A stretch of 6,814 bases of DNA from an uncultured Caryophanales bacterium (GCA_947303225.1 CAMYXG010000064.1:1-6814); one strand, 5' to 3'; counted from the stretch's first letter, positions 1 to 6,595 are shown. A program made the numbers and translations. Notes: generated by a model not told the origin, from the letters alone.

Positions 1-572
1 CTATAGGGATATCCTGTGTATTCCGCTATTGCTTTTACAACTCCTTCTGCGTACTTATTAATATTATTTTTCAATTTAGTGGCATCTTTTTCATTATCAA
101 TGAATCCATATTCAATTAAAACGGGTTCTGTATTACCAGTTTCTCTTAAAATATAATAATAATCCTTATTTGGATTTTCTGGTAATCTTCTTTGATATAT
201 TTTTCTTTTAACTTGACCTTTATCTCCTATATTTTCTAATATTAAGTTTGCTAGAGTAGAATCGTTTTTTAAAGAATAAACTACTTCTGCACCTTCTGCT
301 CCTCCTGCATTAATATGATTTGATATTAAAATAGTATTTGGATCATTATTATATAAGCTTAGTACTTTATTAATTCTTTCTTGTTTTGGCAAATAGGTAT
401 CATCTGTTCTAGTCATTTTAGCAGGTATTCCTAATTCTTGCAATCGATTATAAATATAGTTAGCTGCTTGTAGAGTTAAATCTTTTTCTTCTAAATTGTT
501 ACCAACTGCACCACTATCCAAGCCACCATGTCCAGCATCTACTATTATTCCTACTAATGAATCTTTATTCAT
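1..572 (-). CDS. N-acetylmuramoyl-L-alanine amidase, Amidase_3 family (C-terminus beyond window)
   Basis: I translated this gene from the minus strand; it stays open for 190 codons to the window edge. It reads as a zinc-dependent amidase that cleaves the bond between N-acetylmuramic acid and L-alanine in peptidoglycan. The Amidase_3 signatures are visible in order: VDAGHGG near the N-terminus (zinc ligand H15), LEEKDL (E29), SNHINAGG (H86), and VLIEYGFIDN, whose E154 is the usual catalytic glutamate. The set is complete, so the domain should be active. The catalytic fold begins almost at residue 1 and there is no signal peptide, as in CwlC-like mother-cell lysis enzymes and phage endolysins, so export or lysis-dependent release is unclear. 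The ATG is preceded by AGAGGTGA (577-584). The gene lies downstream of the TMEM43-family gene but a terminator separates them. I could not identify a convincing promoter in 585-629. Any C-terminal wall-binding domain is not visible. Confidence 0.92.
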   Translation of the reverse strand, partial: MNKDSLVGIIVDAGHGGLDSGAVGNNLEEKDLTLQAANYIYNRLQELGIPAKMTRTDDTYLPKQERINKVLSLYNNDPNTILISNHINAGGAEGAEVVYSLKNDSTLANLILENIGDKGQVKRKIYQRRLPENPNKDYYYILRETGNTEPVLIEYGFIDNEKDATKLKNNINKYAEGVVKAIAEYTGYPY

Positions 573-629
573 AACTTCACCTCTATAATAAAATATGGAT
601 TTTTTTTATTATGGATACATTTTTTCAAG

Positions 630-654
630 AAAAAAGCAGACATTTCTGTCTACT
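630..654 (-). terminator. Rho-independent terminator of the TMEM43-family gene
   Basis: The minus strand reads AGTAGACA-GAAA-TGTCTGCT, an 8-bp stem with one G-T wobble and a GAAA tetraloop, followed by six T residues. It begins 2 bp after the stop codon of the gene at 656-1759 and ends well before the amidase start, so it should insulate the amidase from upstream transcription. Confidence 0.85.
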
Positions 655-655
655 T

Positions 656-1759
656 TTAGGGTTGATTATTTTGATTCTCTATTTGTGGTACTTCTTTTGC
701 TTTCTTTCCTCTCTTTATCAAGAATATCATTAATAGAACCACAGCTATAATTAAACTAATTCCTAATATTGGTCTAAATCGAATCCATGCTAGTGCAATT
801 ATTATTAAGCTAATAGAAAGTCCAAGAATAAAGGATACGAAGCCAACTGCTATACCAACTATGTTTCCCAATATTGGTATAAAACTTGATATTGTACTGA
901 TTGGTCCTAATATAGCTCCTATTCCTCCTATTATCAAGATGGTTCCAACTAAACGTAGTAACCATTTTATTAGTTTGTTATCTTGTTTTATCGCATTTAT
1001 CATTTCAGTACCTGAATGAGTACCTTCCATAATTCTATTTATTGATTTACCTTCTTTTGAAACAAAACTTACAAATGTTGAACCCTTTTGAACTGCTAAT
1101 ACACTAATTTCTTTTGAATTGTTGTATACAAATGATATTCTAACATCTCCAATTTTTGGGTTATCTATATCCGTTGATGTTGTAATATACTGATTAGAAA
1201 TAGTCATTCCTAACTTTGAAATCGTTTCTTCATCATAATCTTTATAGTTTGTTTTTGTGCTTAGCATTTCTAACTGATTTGATGATAGGGTAAAAGCTCC
1301 TAGTTTTACATTGCTTGCTGTATATTTCTCATTCTCATATGCTTTTTGTTGTGGATTTTCATGACCACTTTGATGAAAACTACTAGAGTCTATTAAGTCA
1401 TTAGACCAGGCTTTTTTATAATGATATGTTGTATTTCCATCATCATCTATATCACTATCTTCTTTCCACTGATATACTTCCACAATTCTTTTCATAACTG
1501 GCGTTACTACTTTTACTTGAAAAGTCATGTCTGTTAGTTCTTCCTTATTGACTAACTGTCCTGATGTAGCAACTAGTTTTCCCTCATTACTAGAATCTAT
1601 TTTATCACTTGTTATATCAATCACACTTTTGTCCATCTCTGCTGTAGTTTTCATATTTTTTACATTATTTCCTTCATTCCACCATAGTACTATAATTCCT
1701 ATTACAATGAGTATCAATCCACCAAGAATTCCTTTAAATGAATTTCCTATTTTTTTCAT
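656..1759 (-). CDS. TMEM43 (LUMA) family membrane protein
   Basis: This is a 367-residue integral membrane protein with the TMEM43-family (PF07787) layout. One N-terminal membrane helix (about residues 11-26) runs directly into WWNEGNNVKN, matching the family's W-NEG signature. A large soluble region (about 30-260) follows, with the early GKLVATSGQLV strand, a YQWKE motif near residue 96, and a W...SSSF...HENP block near 118-136. Four or so C-terminal helices occupy about 267-348, and a basic, Asn/Gln-rich tail ends the protein. Human TMEM43 is an inner nuclear membrane protein; the bacterial role is not established, so no function is assigned. The start has AAAGGAGT (1766-1773) 6 bp upstream, and TATAAT lies just before that. 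The gene is probably monocistronic: divergent from the surface-protein gene and followed by its own terminator. Family assignment is from recognised motifs, not a database search. Confidence 0.82.
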   Translation of the reverse strand: MKKIGNSFKGILGGLILIVIGIIVLWWNEGNNVKNMKTTAEMDKSVIDITSDKIDSSNEGKLVATSGQLVNKEELTDMTFQVKVVTPVMKRIVEVYQWKEDSDIDDDGNTTYHYKKAWSNDLIDSSSFHQSGHENPQQKAYENEKYTASNVKLGAFTLSSNQLEMLSTKTNYKDYDEETISKLGMTISNQYITTSTDIDNPKIGDVRISFVYNNSKEISVLAVQKGSTFVSFVSKEGKSINRIMEGTHSGTEMINAIKQDNKLIKWLLRLVGTILIIGGIGAILGPISTISSFIPILGNIVGIAVGFVSFILGLSISLIIIALAWIRFRPILGISLIIAVVLLMIFLIKRGKKAKEVPQIENQNNQP

Positions 1760-1779
1760 ACTTACACTCCTTTTCTATC

Positions 1780-1785
1780 ATTATA
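1780..1785 (-). promoter_or_regulatory. -10 box of the TMEM43-family gene
   Basis: The minus strand has a consensus TATAAT here. No good -35 hexamer lies 16-18 bp upstream (best is TTTCTT). The predicted start site, about 1773, falls next to the AAAGGAGT ribosome site, giving a leader of only about 14 nt. Confidence 0.5.
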
Positions 1786-1801
1786 TAAAATCTATTTGCA
1801 A

Positions 1802-1828
1802 AAAGAAAGAGTTTATTATGCTTTCTTT
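1802..1828. repeat. Inverted repeat AAAGAAAG / CTTTCTTT in the divergent promoter region
   Basis: Perfect 8-bp arms (1802-1809 and 1821-1828) are separated by 11 bp, centred between the two divergent -10 boxes and covering the -35 region of both genes. It could be an operator for a regulator of the TMEM43-family and surface-protein genes, but arms made only of A/G and C/T in such AT-rich DNA could arise by chance. Confidence 0.35.
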
Positions 1829-1841
1829 CTAATGTTGATGA

Positions 1842-1850
1842 TGATATAAT
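1842..1850 (+). promoter_or_regulatory. Extended -10 promoter of the surface-protein gene
   Basis: TGATATAAT is a perfect extended -10 element (TGnTATAAT). The position 17 bp upstream holds only TTTCTT (1822-1827), inside the inverted repeat, so the promoter would rely on the extended -10. The predicted start site is near 1857, leaving a leader of about 17 nt that contains AGAGGTGA. Confidence 0.65.
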
Positions 1851-1873
1851 ATAGATAATAGAGGTGATAGGCT

Positions 1874-3400
1874 ATGAAGAGTAATTATCGATTTTTTTTA
1901 TTAACGTTGTTGGGAACATTTTCTGTATTTGTAATGACAGTTATTTTATTTTCACGTTTTTCCTCTAGTTATGCTATTCCCACAGGAGTAGATCGTTCTG
2001 GAATTCCAAGTAGTACTTTTACATCTAATGTAACATCTAATAGTAAAACTAATTATATGCAAGCAGCATTATCTTCTGAAAGTACTTCTATTATTTCTAA
2101 TTTTGCTATTCCTGCTAATTTTAAAAGTAATGATAATACAACACCACTTTATCAGTTAATGAAAAATCTTGATACTCCTACTAATCAAGAGCAGTTTGAA
2201 ATTATAGATAATAATCCTGAAAGTATCTCTGATAATGGAATTCAATATATATTAGCACATGGATATAATATATCTAATTTAAATCATACTATATTCACAT
2301 CTGGTGTTTATGGATCTGTTACAGATAATAATATCAAACAATATGTTACTCAAATTGCTTTATGGTTATATATTTATGAGAACAAAACATCTTTTGCAGA
2401 TAGTTATTGTATAAATGAAGGATGTGATTTTAAAAATACTAGTACTGGATCACTTATGACTTCAACAGAGATTCGTAATCTTATTAATACCGCAGGTTCT
2501 AATAATAACTTTCAGTATTTAAAATATATTATTGCTCTTGTTGATCAAGCAACAGATTATGAAGGAAGAGAACCTTCTCAACTTGCTTCTTTTACTTCTA
2601 ATAGTTTATCTTATCAAATCAATGATAACGCTACTTTGCTTCTTACAGATGCTATTACACCAAGTGCAAGTTCTAATCAAAATAACTATTTATACTATTC
2701 TGTTGAAATTCAAGATCCTAATTCTTATGGTGTATATCTTGTTGATACTAATAATAATGAATTATCTTCTACTAATACTATGAATGGTTCTTTTAAAATT
2801 GCTGTTCCTCTTAGAGAAAATCTATCAGATATGGATTTGAGTAGTATAGAAATACAAATATATGGACACTTCGTTCGAGATGATGGATATGCTTATCGAG
2901 TTACATCTTCTACCAATCCTTTGGTTAATGATGATAAGACTCAAAAGTATTCTGATATATTATATGGCTACACTCCAAGTGAAGTTGTAGGTACTAGTTT
3001 TAATTTATATAATTTTGTAAAGGTTAGTAAAATTGACGTTACAAATTCTAATGAACTTCCAGGTGCTAAATTGGAAATAACTAAGAAAGATCAAGATGAT
3101 TGGAATATTTCTTGGACTTCAACTGATAAACCTCATTATATTGGTCTAGATAATGGTAGTTATACTTTGTGTGAAACTACTGCTCCAGAAGGATATCAGT
3201 TAAATACTGAGTGTATTGATTTTGAAGTTGATGATAGTCATATTGTAGCAGTTGAAATGAAAAATAGTCCAATCGTTCCTACAGAGGATACAGGATTATT
3301 TAGTCCTAAAGTAATCTATTTTATTGGGTTCTTATTTACCATAACTGGTGTGATATGGATGCTTTATGTAATTTATCAATATCCCAAAAAGTCAAAATAA
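1874..3400 (+). CDS. Wall-anchored surface protein with thioester-type (TED) region and C-terminal SpaA/Cna-B domain
   Basis: This 508-residue protein looks exported and anchored to the cell surface, probably as an adhesin-like protein. Residues 1-34 form a signal peptide (basic start, hydrophobic core, SSYA cleavage region). Residues 90-235 resemble a thioester domain: PLYQLMKNL stands where families have a Y-C-L motif, followed by an ILAHGY stretch and the hallmark TQIALWLY with Q160. The thioester cysteine is replaced by Q94, so the Cys-Gln crosslink should not form as usual. A Ser/Thr/Asn-rich beta region (240-375) follows, then a SpaA/Cna-B domain (381-465) with K386, E434 in ETTAPEGY and N464 as likely isopeptide residues. 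The end carries VPTEDTG (a degenerate sortase-like motif), a membrane helix (478-501) and a basic tail PKKSK. All four cysteines are paired locally: C179/C184 and C433/C447. AGAGGTGA (1860-1867) supports the start. It is transcribed alone, divergent from the TMEM43-family gene. Confidence 0.85.
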   Translation: MKSNYRFFLLTLLGTFSVFVMTVILFSRFSSSYAIPTGVDRSGIPSSTFTSNVTSNSKTNYMQAALSSESTSIISNFAIPANFKSNDNTTPLYQLMKNLDTPTNQEQFEIIDNNPESISDNGIQYILAHGYNISNLNHTIFTSGVYGSVTDNNIKQYVTQIALWLYIYENKTSFADSYCINEGCDFKNTSTGSLMTSTEIRNLINTAGSNNNFQYLKYIIALVDQATDYEGREPSQLASFTSNSLSYQINDNATLLLTDAITPSASSNQNNYLYYSVEIQDPNSYGVYLVDTNNNELSSTNTMNGSFKIAVPLRENLSDMDLSSIEIQIYGHFVRDDGYAYRVTSSTNPLVNDDKTQKYSDILYGYTPSEVVGTSFNLYNFVKVSKIDVTNSNELPGAKLEITKKDQDDWNISWTSTDKPHYIGLDNGSYTLCETTAPEGYQLNTECIDFEVDDSHIVAVEMKNSPIVPTEDTGLFSPKVIYFIGFLFTITGVIWMLYVIYQYPKKSK

Positions 3401-3420
3401 AAAAGAGAAATCTCTTTTTT
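3399..3420. terminator. Bidirectional terminator between convergent genes
   Basis: The stem AAAAAAGAG (3399-3407) pairs with CTCTTTTTT (3412-3420) around an AAAT loop. The arms supply a T tract on either strand, and the plus strand continues to eight T residues. The stem starts inside the stop codon of the surface-protein gene and ends 1 bp before that of the corA-like gene, so one compact hairpin serves both. Confidence 0.85.
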
Positions 3421-4365
3421 TTATAGCATATTTTTTCTTTTTAGTATCCAAGCTATGATTAGAGATAGTACAATTGATATTATCGTTATAATAAGACAGG
3501 CAGCTGGATTAGTTGAAATACTACCTAATGGTACATTCATTCCTAGGAAAGATGAAATCATCGTTGGAATGGATAAGACAATTGTTGCTCCTGCTAAAAA
3601 CTTCATAATATAATTTAGATTATTTGAAACAATATTAGCATAAGTATCTGTAATAGAAGATAAAATATCTCGATATATACCACTCATTTCTATTGCCTGT
3701 TTATTCTCTATAATAGCATCTTCTAGTAAATCTAAGTCATTCTCATATAATGGAAAAATAGTTCCTTTTGATAGTTTTTCTAATACTAAATCATTCGCTT
3801 TTAGAGAAGTAATAAAGTATACTAATGTTTTTTCAATCTCCAATAGTTCTATTAAATCTTTGTTTTCTGTTGATTGCTCTAATTCTAATTCTTTTGCTTC
3901 TATATCTTTGTTTACTTGTTTTAGTGCTTTCAAATAATTATTTGATGTTTTTAATAGTATTTGAATAAGAAATCTTACTTTCTTTGCTGTTCTAAACTCT
4001 TTTATTTTATTCTTTTTAAAATCATTTAGAATAGTTGTTCTTTTTGGAGAAACTGTTATCACATAGTTATTATCTGTAATTATAATACCTAATGGGTAAG
4101 TTTTATATGTATGTCTTTCTTCTTCTTGTTCCAAGTACGGAGTGTCTATTACTACCAAAGTTGCATTTCCACTTTGCTCTACTCTTGGCAATTCTTCATC
4201 ATCAAGCATTTTCATAATCAAATCTTTATCTACTTTTGTTTTTAATACTACTTTATCTATTTCGTCATTTGTAGGAGTACTCAGTTCAATCCAGGAATCC
4301 ATTGTTATTTTTTTTGTTTTTTTTATGGCTTTATCTGTTAAATTTGTTTTAAAAATTTTTATCAT
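3421..4365 (-). CDS. corA: CorA-family magnesium/divalent metal transporter
   Basis: The 314-residue product has the CorA (PF01544) architecture and a normal length for the family: a soluble, charged N-terminal domain (about 1-135), a long helical, coiled-coil-prone stretch (about 125-255), and two C-terminal membrane helices (about 255-274 and 287-308). The diagnostic GMN motif at 275-277 (SSFLGMNVPLG) ends the first membrane helix and forms the selectivity entrance of the pentameric channel. The tail KRKNML is basic, fitting a cytoplasmic C-terminus. Mg2+ is the likely substrate; Co2+, Ni2+ or efflux cannot be separated from sequence alone. AAAGGGAG (4375-4382) lies 9 bp before the ATG. The gene has its own promoter and is separated from the upstream htrA-like gene by a terminator. 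The symbol is given at family level. Confidence 0.93.
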   Translation of the reverse strand: MIKIFKTNLTDKAIKKTKKITMDSWIELSTPTNDEIDKVVLKTKVDKDLIMKMLDDEELPRVEQSGNATLVVIDTPYLEQEEERHTYKTYPLGIIITDNNYVITVSPKRTTILNDFKKNKIKEFRTAKKVRFLIQILLKTSNNYLKALKQVNKDIEAKELELEQSTENKDLIELLEIEKTLVYFITSLKANDLVLEKLSKGTIFPLYENDLDLLEDAIIENKQAIEMSGIYRDILSSITDTYANIVSNNLNYIMKFLAGATIVLSIPTMISSFLGMNVPLGSISTNPAACLIITIISIVLSLIIAWILKRKNML

Positions 4366-4374
4366 AGTATCATA
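4364..4374. repeat. 11-nt segment at the corA start complementary to the htrA terminator
   Basis: The 11 bases ATAGTATCATA (plus strand) are the exact reverse complement of 4462-4472 in the htrA terminator and stop region. They overlap the corA start codon and abut its ribosome site. On the minus strand the same spot also holds the palindrome AGTAT-G-ATACT (4366-4376). A transcript reading through from htrA could pair the two copies and mask corA translation initiation; the main corA transcript would lack the partner. Confidence 0.5.
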
Positions 4375-4391
4375 CTCCCTTTCCGTCGATT

Positions 4392-4420
4392 ATTATAGCA
4401 TGACTTTATTTTATATACAA
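4392..4420 (-). promoter_or_regulatory. Promoter of the corA-like gene
   Basis: On the minus strand TTGTAT (4415-4420) and TATAAT (4392-4397) are separated by exactly 17 bp, with TG at the extended -10 position (TGCTATAAT). This is the best sigma-A promoter in the window. It predicts initiation near 4385 and a leader of about 20 nt containing AAAGGGAG. Confidence 0.8.
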
Positions 4421-4445
4421 TTATTACTATTATTTTCTTTTTCAT

Positions 4446-4473
4446 AAAAAAATAGTATCTATATGATACTATT
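4446..4473 (-). terminator. Rho-independent terminator of the abi-htrA operon
   Basis: The minus strand reads AATAGTATC-ATATA-GATACTATT, a perfect 9-bp stem followed by a run of seven T residues (the last two stem positions plus the tail). The TAG stop codon of the protease (4469-4471) lies inside the first arm, so a ribosome finishing htrA would cover the hairpin. Confidence 0.85.
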
Positions 4474-5584
4474 CTTTTAATGTGATTTTTGTTGTCTTTT
4501 CTTTATCATTTCTGATATAAGTTACTTCTATTTGATCTCCTGCTTGATGTTGATATAATTCATAACGAAGGTAAGCAATATCTTTCACTTTTACATCGTC
4601 TATTTTAATAATGATATCTCCCTTTTTTAGACTTGAGTTGGATGCACTTGATCCATCTTTTACTTCTGTTACTACTACACCTTCTGTTATTTTAGTAGAA
4701 ATCTTTATATTATGCTTAATCAATCCACTCGTATCAGAAGCATTAATCATATTTATTCCTAGTACTGGCCATTTGATTTTCTTACCATTTTCTAGTGAGT
4801 CTACATGATTCATTGCATATTCAATTGGAATTGCAAATCCCATTCCTTCAATATCATCATCTACTAACTTCAATGAGCAAATTCCGATTACTTCTCCATT
4901 TACATTTAAAAGAGGTCCACCACTATTTCCAGGATTTATGGATGCATCAATTTGTAGAACTCTCATAATCCAATCATTGTTTGATGTGCTAGAAACGTTT
5001 ATAGATACTTTTCTATCTTTTCCTGATAATACTCCAGAAGTAACACTACCACGATAATTAGCTCCTAATGGTGAGCCTACTGTAAAAACAGTATCTCCTA
5101 GATTCATTTTTTCACTACTTCCAATACTGGCTACTAGTGTTACTTTCTTTTTATCAATCCGTAATACTGCTAAATCTAAGTATTCATCTTTTCCTAATAA
5201 TTCTGCATCTATTTCTTCTTCTGTTTCTAAAAGAATACTTATTCTATCACTATCACTAATTACATGTTCATTCGTTAATAAGTATCCATATTTATTATCT
5301 ACTTTATAAATAAAACCTGTACCACTGTTTTCCATAGAACCATTTCTGTATCCCTGTACAACTACAACAGCATCATATATTTTTTTCACAGAAGCAGCAA
5401 GTGAACTTTTTTCATATACTTCTGTTTCATTTTTTGTTACGATTAGATTATTTTTACTTCCTAAGATAGTATTTACTAAAGGCGTAAATTGAATCAAGGC
5501 TAACATCACAATTCCTCCTACTAGGAATGATGATATAATTAGAAAAATTTCTTTTATTAAATCTTTCTGAATTCCTTTATTCAT
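4469..5584 (-). CDS. HtrA/DegP-like membrane-anchored serine protease with PDZ domain
   Basis: The 371-residue protein is a trypsin-like serine protease of the HtrA family, expected to handle misfolded or specific exported proteins outside the membrane. A short basic N-terminus and one membrane helix (about 12-33) place the rest extracellularly. A linker (34-60) leads to the protease domain (about 62-260) with a complete triad: H107 in TNEHVI, D137 in LDLAVLRI and S221 in NPGNSGGPL. One PDZ domain (about 272-371) includes GDIIIKIDD and ends the protein. Length and layout match Firmicute HtrA/YkdA-type proteins. The ATG overlaps the last 8 bases of the abi-like gene, and its ribosome site GAAAGGAGT (5595-5603) lies inside that gene, so the two are probably translationally coupled from one promoter. 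Naming it htrA, htrB or degP specifically is not justified. Confidence 0.93.
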   Translation of the reverse strand: MNKGIQKDLIKEIFLIISSFLVGGIVMLALIQFTPLVNTILGSKNNLIVTKNETEVYEKSSLAASVKKIYDAVVVVQGYRNGSMENSGTGFIYKVDNKYGYLLTNEHVISDSDRISILLETEEEIDAELLGKDEYLDLAVLRIDKKKVTLVASIGSSEKMNLGDTVFTVGSPLGANYRGSVTSGVLSGKDRKVSINVSSTSNNDWIMRVLQIDASINPGNSGGPLLNVNGEVIGICSLKLVDDDIEGMGFAIPIEYAMNHVDSLENGKKIKWPVLGINMINASDTSGLIKHNIKISTKITEGVVVTEVKDGSSASNSSLKKGDIIIKIDDVKVKDIAYLRYELYQHQAGDQIEVTYIRNDKEKTTKITLKE

Positions 5585-6530
5585 CTACGTCTTTACTCCT
5601 TTCTATCTTTGCTAAATCTTGCCAATTCACAGGAAATCCCATTCTATCTAATACTTTATCAATGGTTATTGTATGTAAATTATAATCTAAAGTAGAAATT
5701 ACATTTCCTAATTCCATTGTCATATTCTTGAATTCATCTTTTTTTAGCATTTGTTTCATAATAATCATCAATGCGAATAAATCATTTTTTCCTTCTGTAT
5801 ATTCTTCCTCTTCTTTTGGAATTTTTAATAACTGGTGAAATACTGTATCATTAATTTCTTTTTGTGTTTTGTTCTCATACAATATGTCTTCATGTGCACA
5901 AAGATTTCTATAATTAGCTAGAATTGGTAAATATACTGTAAATACATCTGGTTCAATTCCATATATTTTAGCAATTTCATTTTGATCTTCTGGTTTTAAT
6001 ATCTGATACATTTCACTAACAATTCCAAATGATAATACTTTTACTAAAATCCATAAAGGAATATACCCATAATTAGAAACATAATGAAGAGTTGCTGAAT
6101 GCTGAGATCCATTTACTCTAATTTGTCGCTTCATTTTCTTTAATAAGTCGTTTAATTGAGCTTGTCTTTCTGGGATTTTAGTAAAGTTCTTCTCTTTTAA
6201 ATAGTCTCTTTCACGATATCCATATTTTTTTGATAATTGATAAGAAATAATAGATTTTAAATTATTTTCTATTACTAGTAAATATTTAAAAACAACATTT
6301 CGAAAAGAACGATCAAATAAAAAGAGACTATACATTTCTTCGAATGTTGTTCCTTTTTTAAATGTTCTATCTTCTTCTGATTTTAAAAATAAATGTCTAT
6401 ATCCATTTAAAAAGAAATAATTTTCTCTTAAAAGAACTTCTTTTACATATCTTTCATCGTTGATAATCATTCCTTTATGTTTAAAGATTTCTACTTGTTC
6501 TTCTAAATTTTTAAACTGCTTTTCTACCAT
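5577..6530 (-). CDS. Abi_2 family (AbiD/AbiF-like) HEPN protein, putative abortive-infection RNase
   Basis: The 317-residue, mostly helical, soluble protein matches the Abi_2 family (PF07751). Recognised blocks in order are Y-FFLNGYR near 38-45, the IENNLKSIISYQLSKKYG helix near 87-104, YIPLWILVKVLSFGIVSEMY near 156-175, and YRNLCAHEDILY near 207-218. The last contains the HEPN RX4H motif, R208-N209 to H213, typical of metal-independent ribonucleases. Relatives act in phage-triggered growth arrest, so RNA cleavage in the cytoplasm is the likely activity, but target and trigger are unknown. Length is close to the family norm and the active motif is intact. AGGTGAG (6534-6540) supports the start. 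It is the first gene of a pair with the HtrA-like protease, with an 8-bp overlap. Base composition and ribosome site resemble those of its neighbours, so recent transfer is not evident. A housekeeping role is possible. Confidence 0.88.
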   Translation of the reverse strand: MVEKQFKNLEEQVEIFKHKGMIINDERYVKEVLLRENYFFLNGYRHLFLKSEEDRTFKKGTTFEEMYSLFLFDRSFRNVVFKYLLVIENNLKSIISYQLSKKYGYRERDYLKEKNFTKIPERQAQLNDLLKKMKRQIRVNGSQHSATLHYVSNYGYIPLWILVKVLSFGIVSEMYQILKPEDQNEIAKIYGIEPDVFTVYLPILANYRNLCAHEDILYENKTQKEINDTVFHQLLKIPKEEEEYTEGKNDLFALMIIMKQMLKKDEFKNMTMELGNVISTLDYNLHTITIDKVLDRMGFPVNWQDLAKIERSKDVDE

Positions 6531-6547
6531 ATTCTCACCTATTATAG

Positions 6548-6556
6548 ATTATAACA
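6548..6556 (-). promoter_or_regulatory. Extended -10 promoter of the abi-htrA operon
   Basis: The minus strand reads TGTTATAAT (TGnTATAAT). A second TATAAT follows one base after it (6541-6546), but it lies too close to the ribosome site. No good -35 is seen. Initiation near 6541 would give a leader of about 11 nt that is essentially just the AGGTGAG site. Confidence 0.55.
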
Positions 6557-6595
6557 TAATATTCTTTGAAAAGTATGAAAAATATGTAAATAATA

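Noticed and set aside
595..616. Direct repeat ATGGAT / ATGGAT, 16 bp apart, upstream of the amidase
   Set aside because: Six bases in AT-rich DNA are not significant, and no promoter is placed convincingly relative to it.
1527..1832. Open frame of 101 codons on the plus strand, opposite the start of the TMEM43-family gene
   Set aside because: It is antisense to a well-supported gene, has a low-complexity hydrophobic product and matches no family I recognise.
2532..2783. Open frame of 83 codons inside the surface-protein gene
   Set aside because: It is a Leu/Ile-rich frame shift of the real coding sequence with no ribosome site.
4362..4373. Three-codon leader ORF (ATG ATA CTA TGA) overlapping the corA start on the minus strand
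   Set aside because: Its ATG is only 1 bp from the GGGAG site, too close for initiation; the site is well spaced for the corA ATG instead.
4142..4447. Open frame opposite the corA-like gene's start
   Set aside because: It is antisense to conserved CorA sequence; the Ser/Phe-rich product reflects composition only.
4611..4808. Open frame opposite the PDZ region of the protease
   Set aside because: It is antisense to a conserved domain and lacks a ribosome site.
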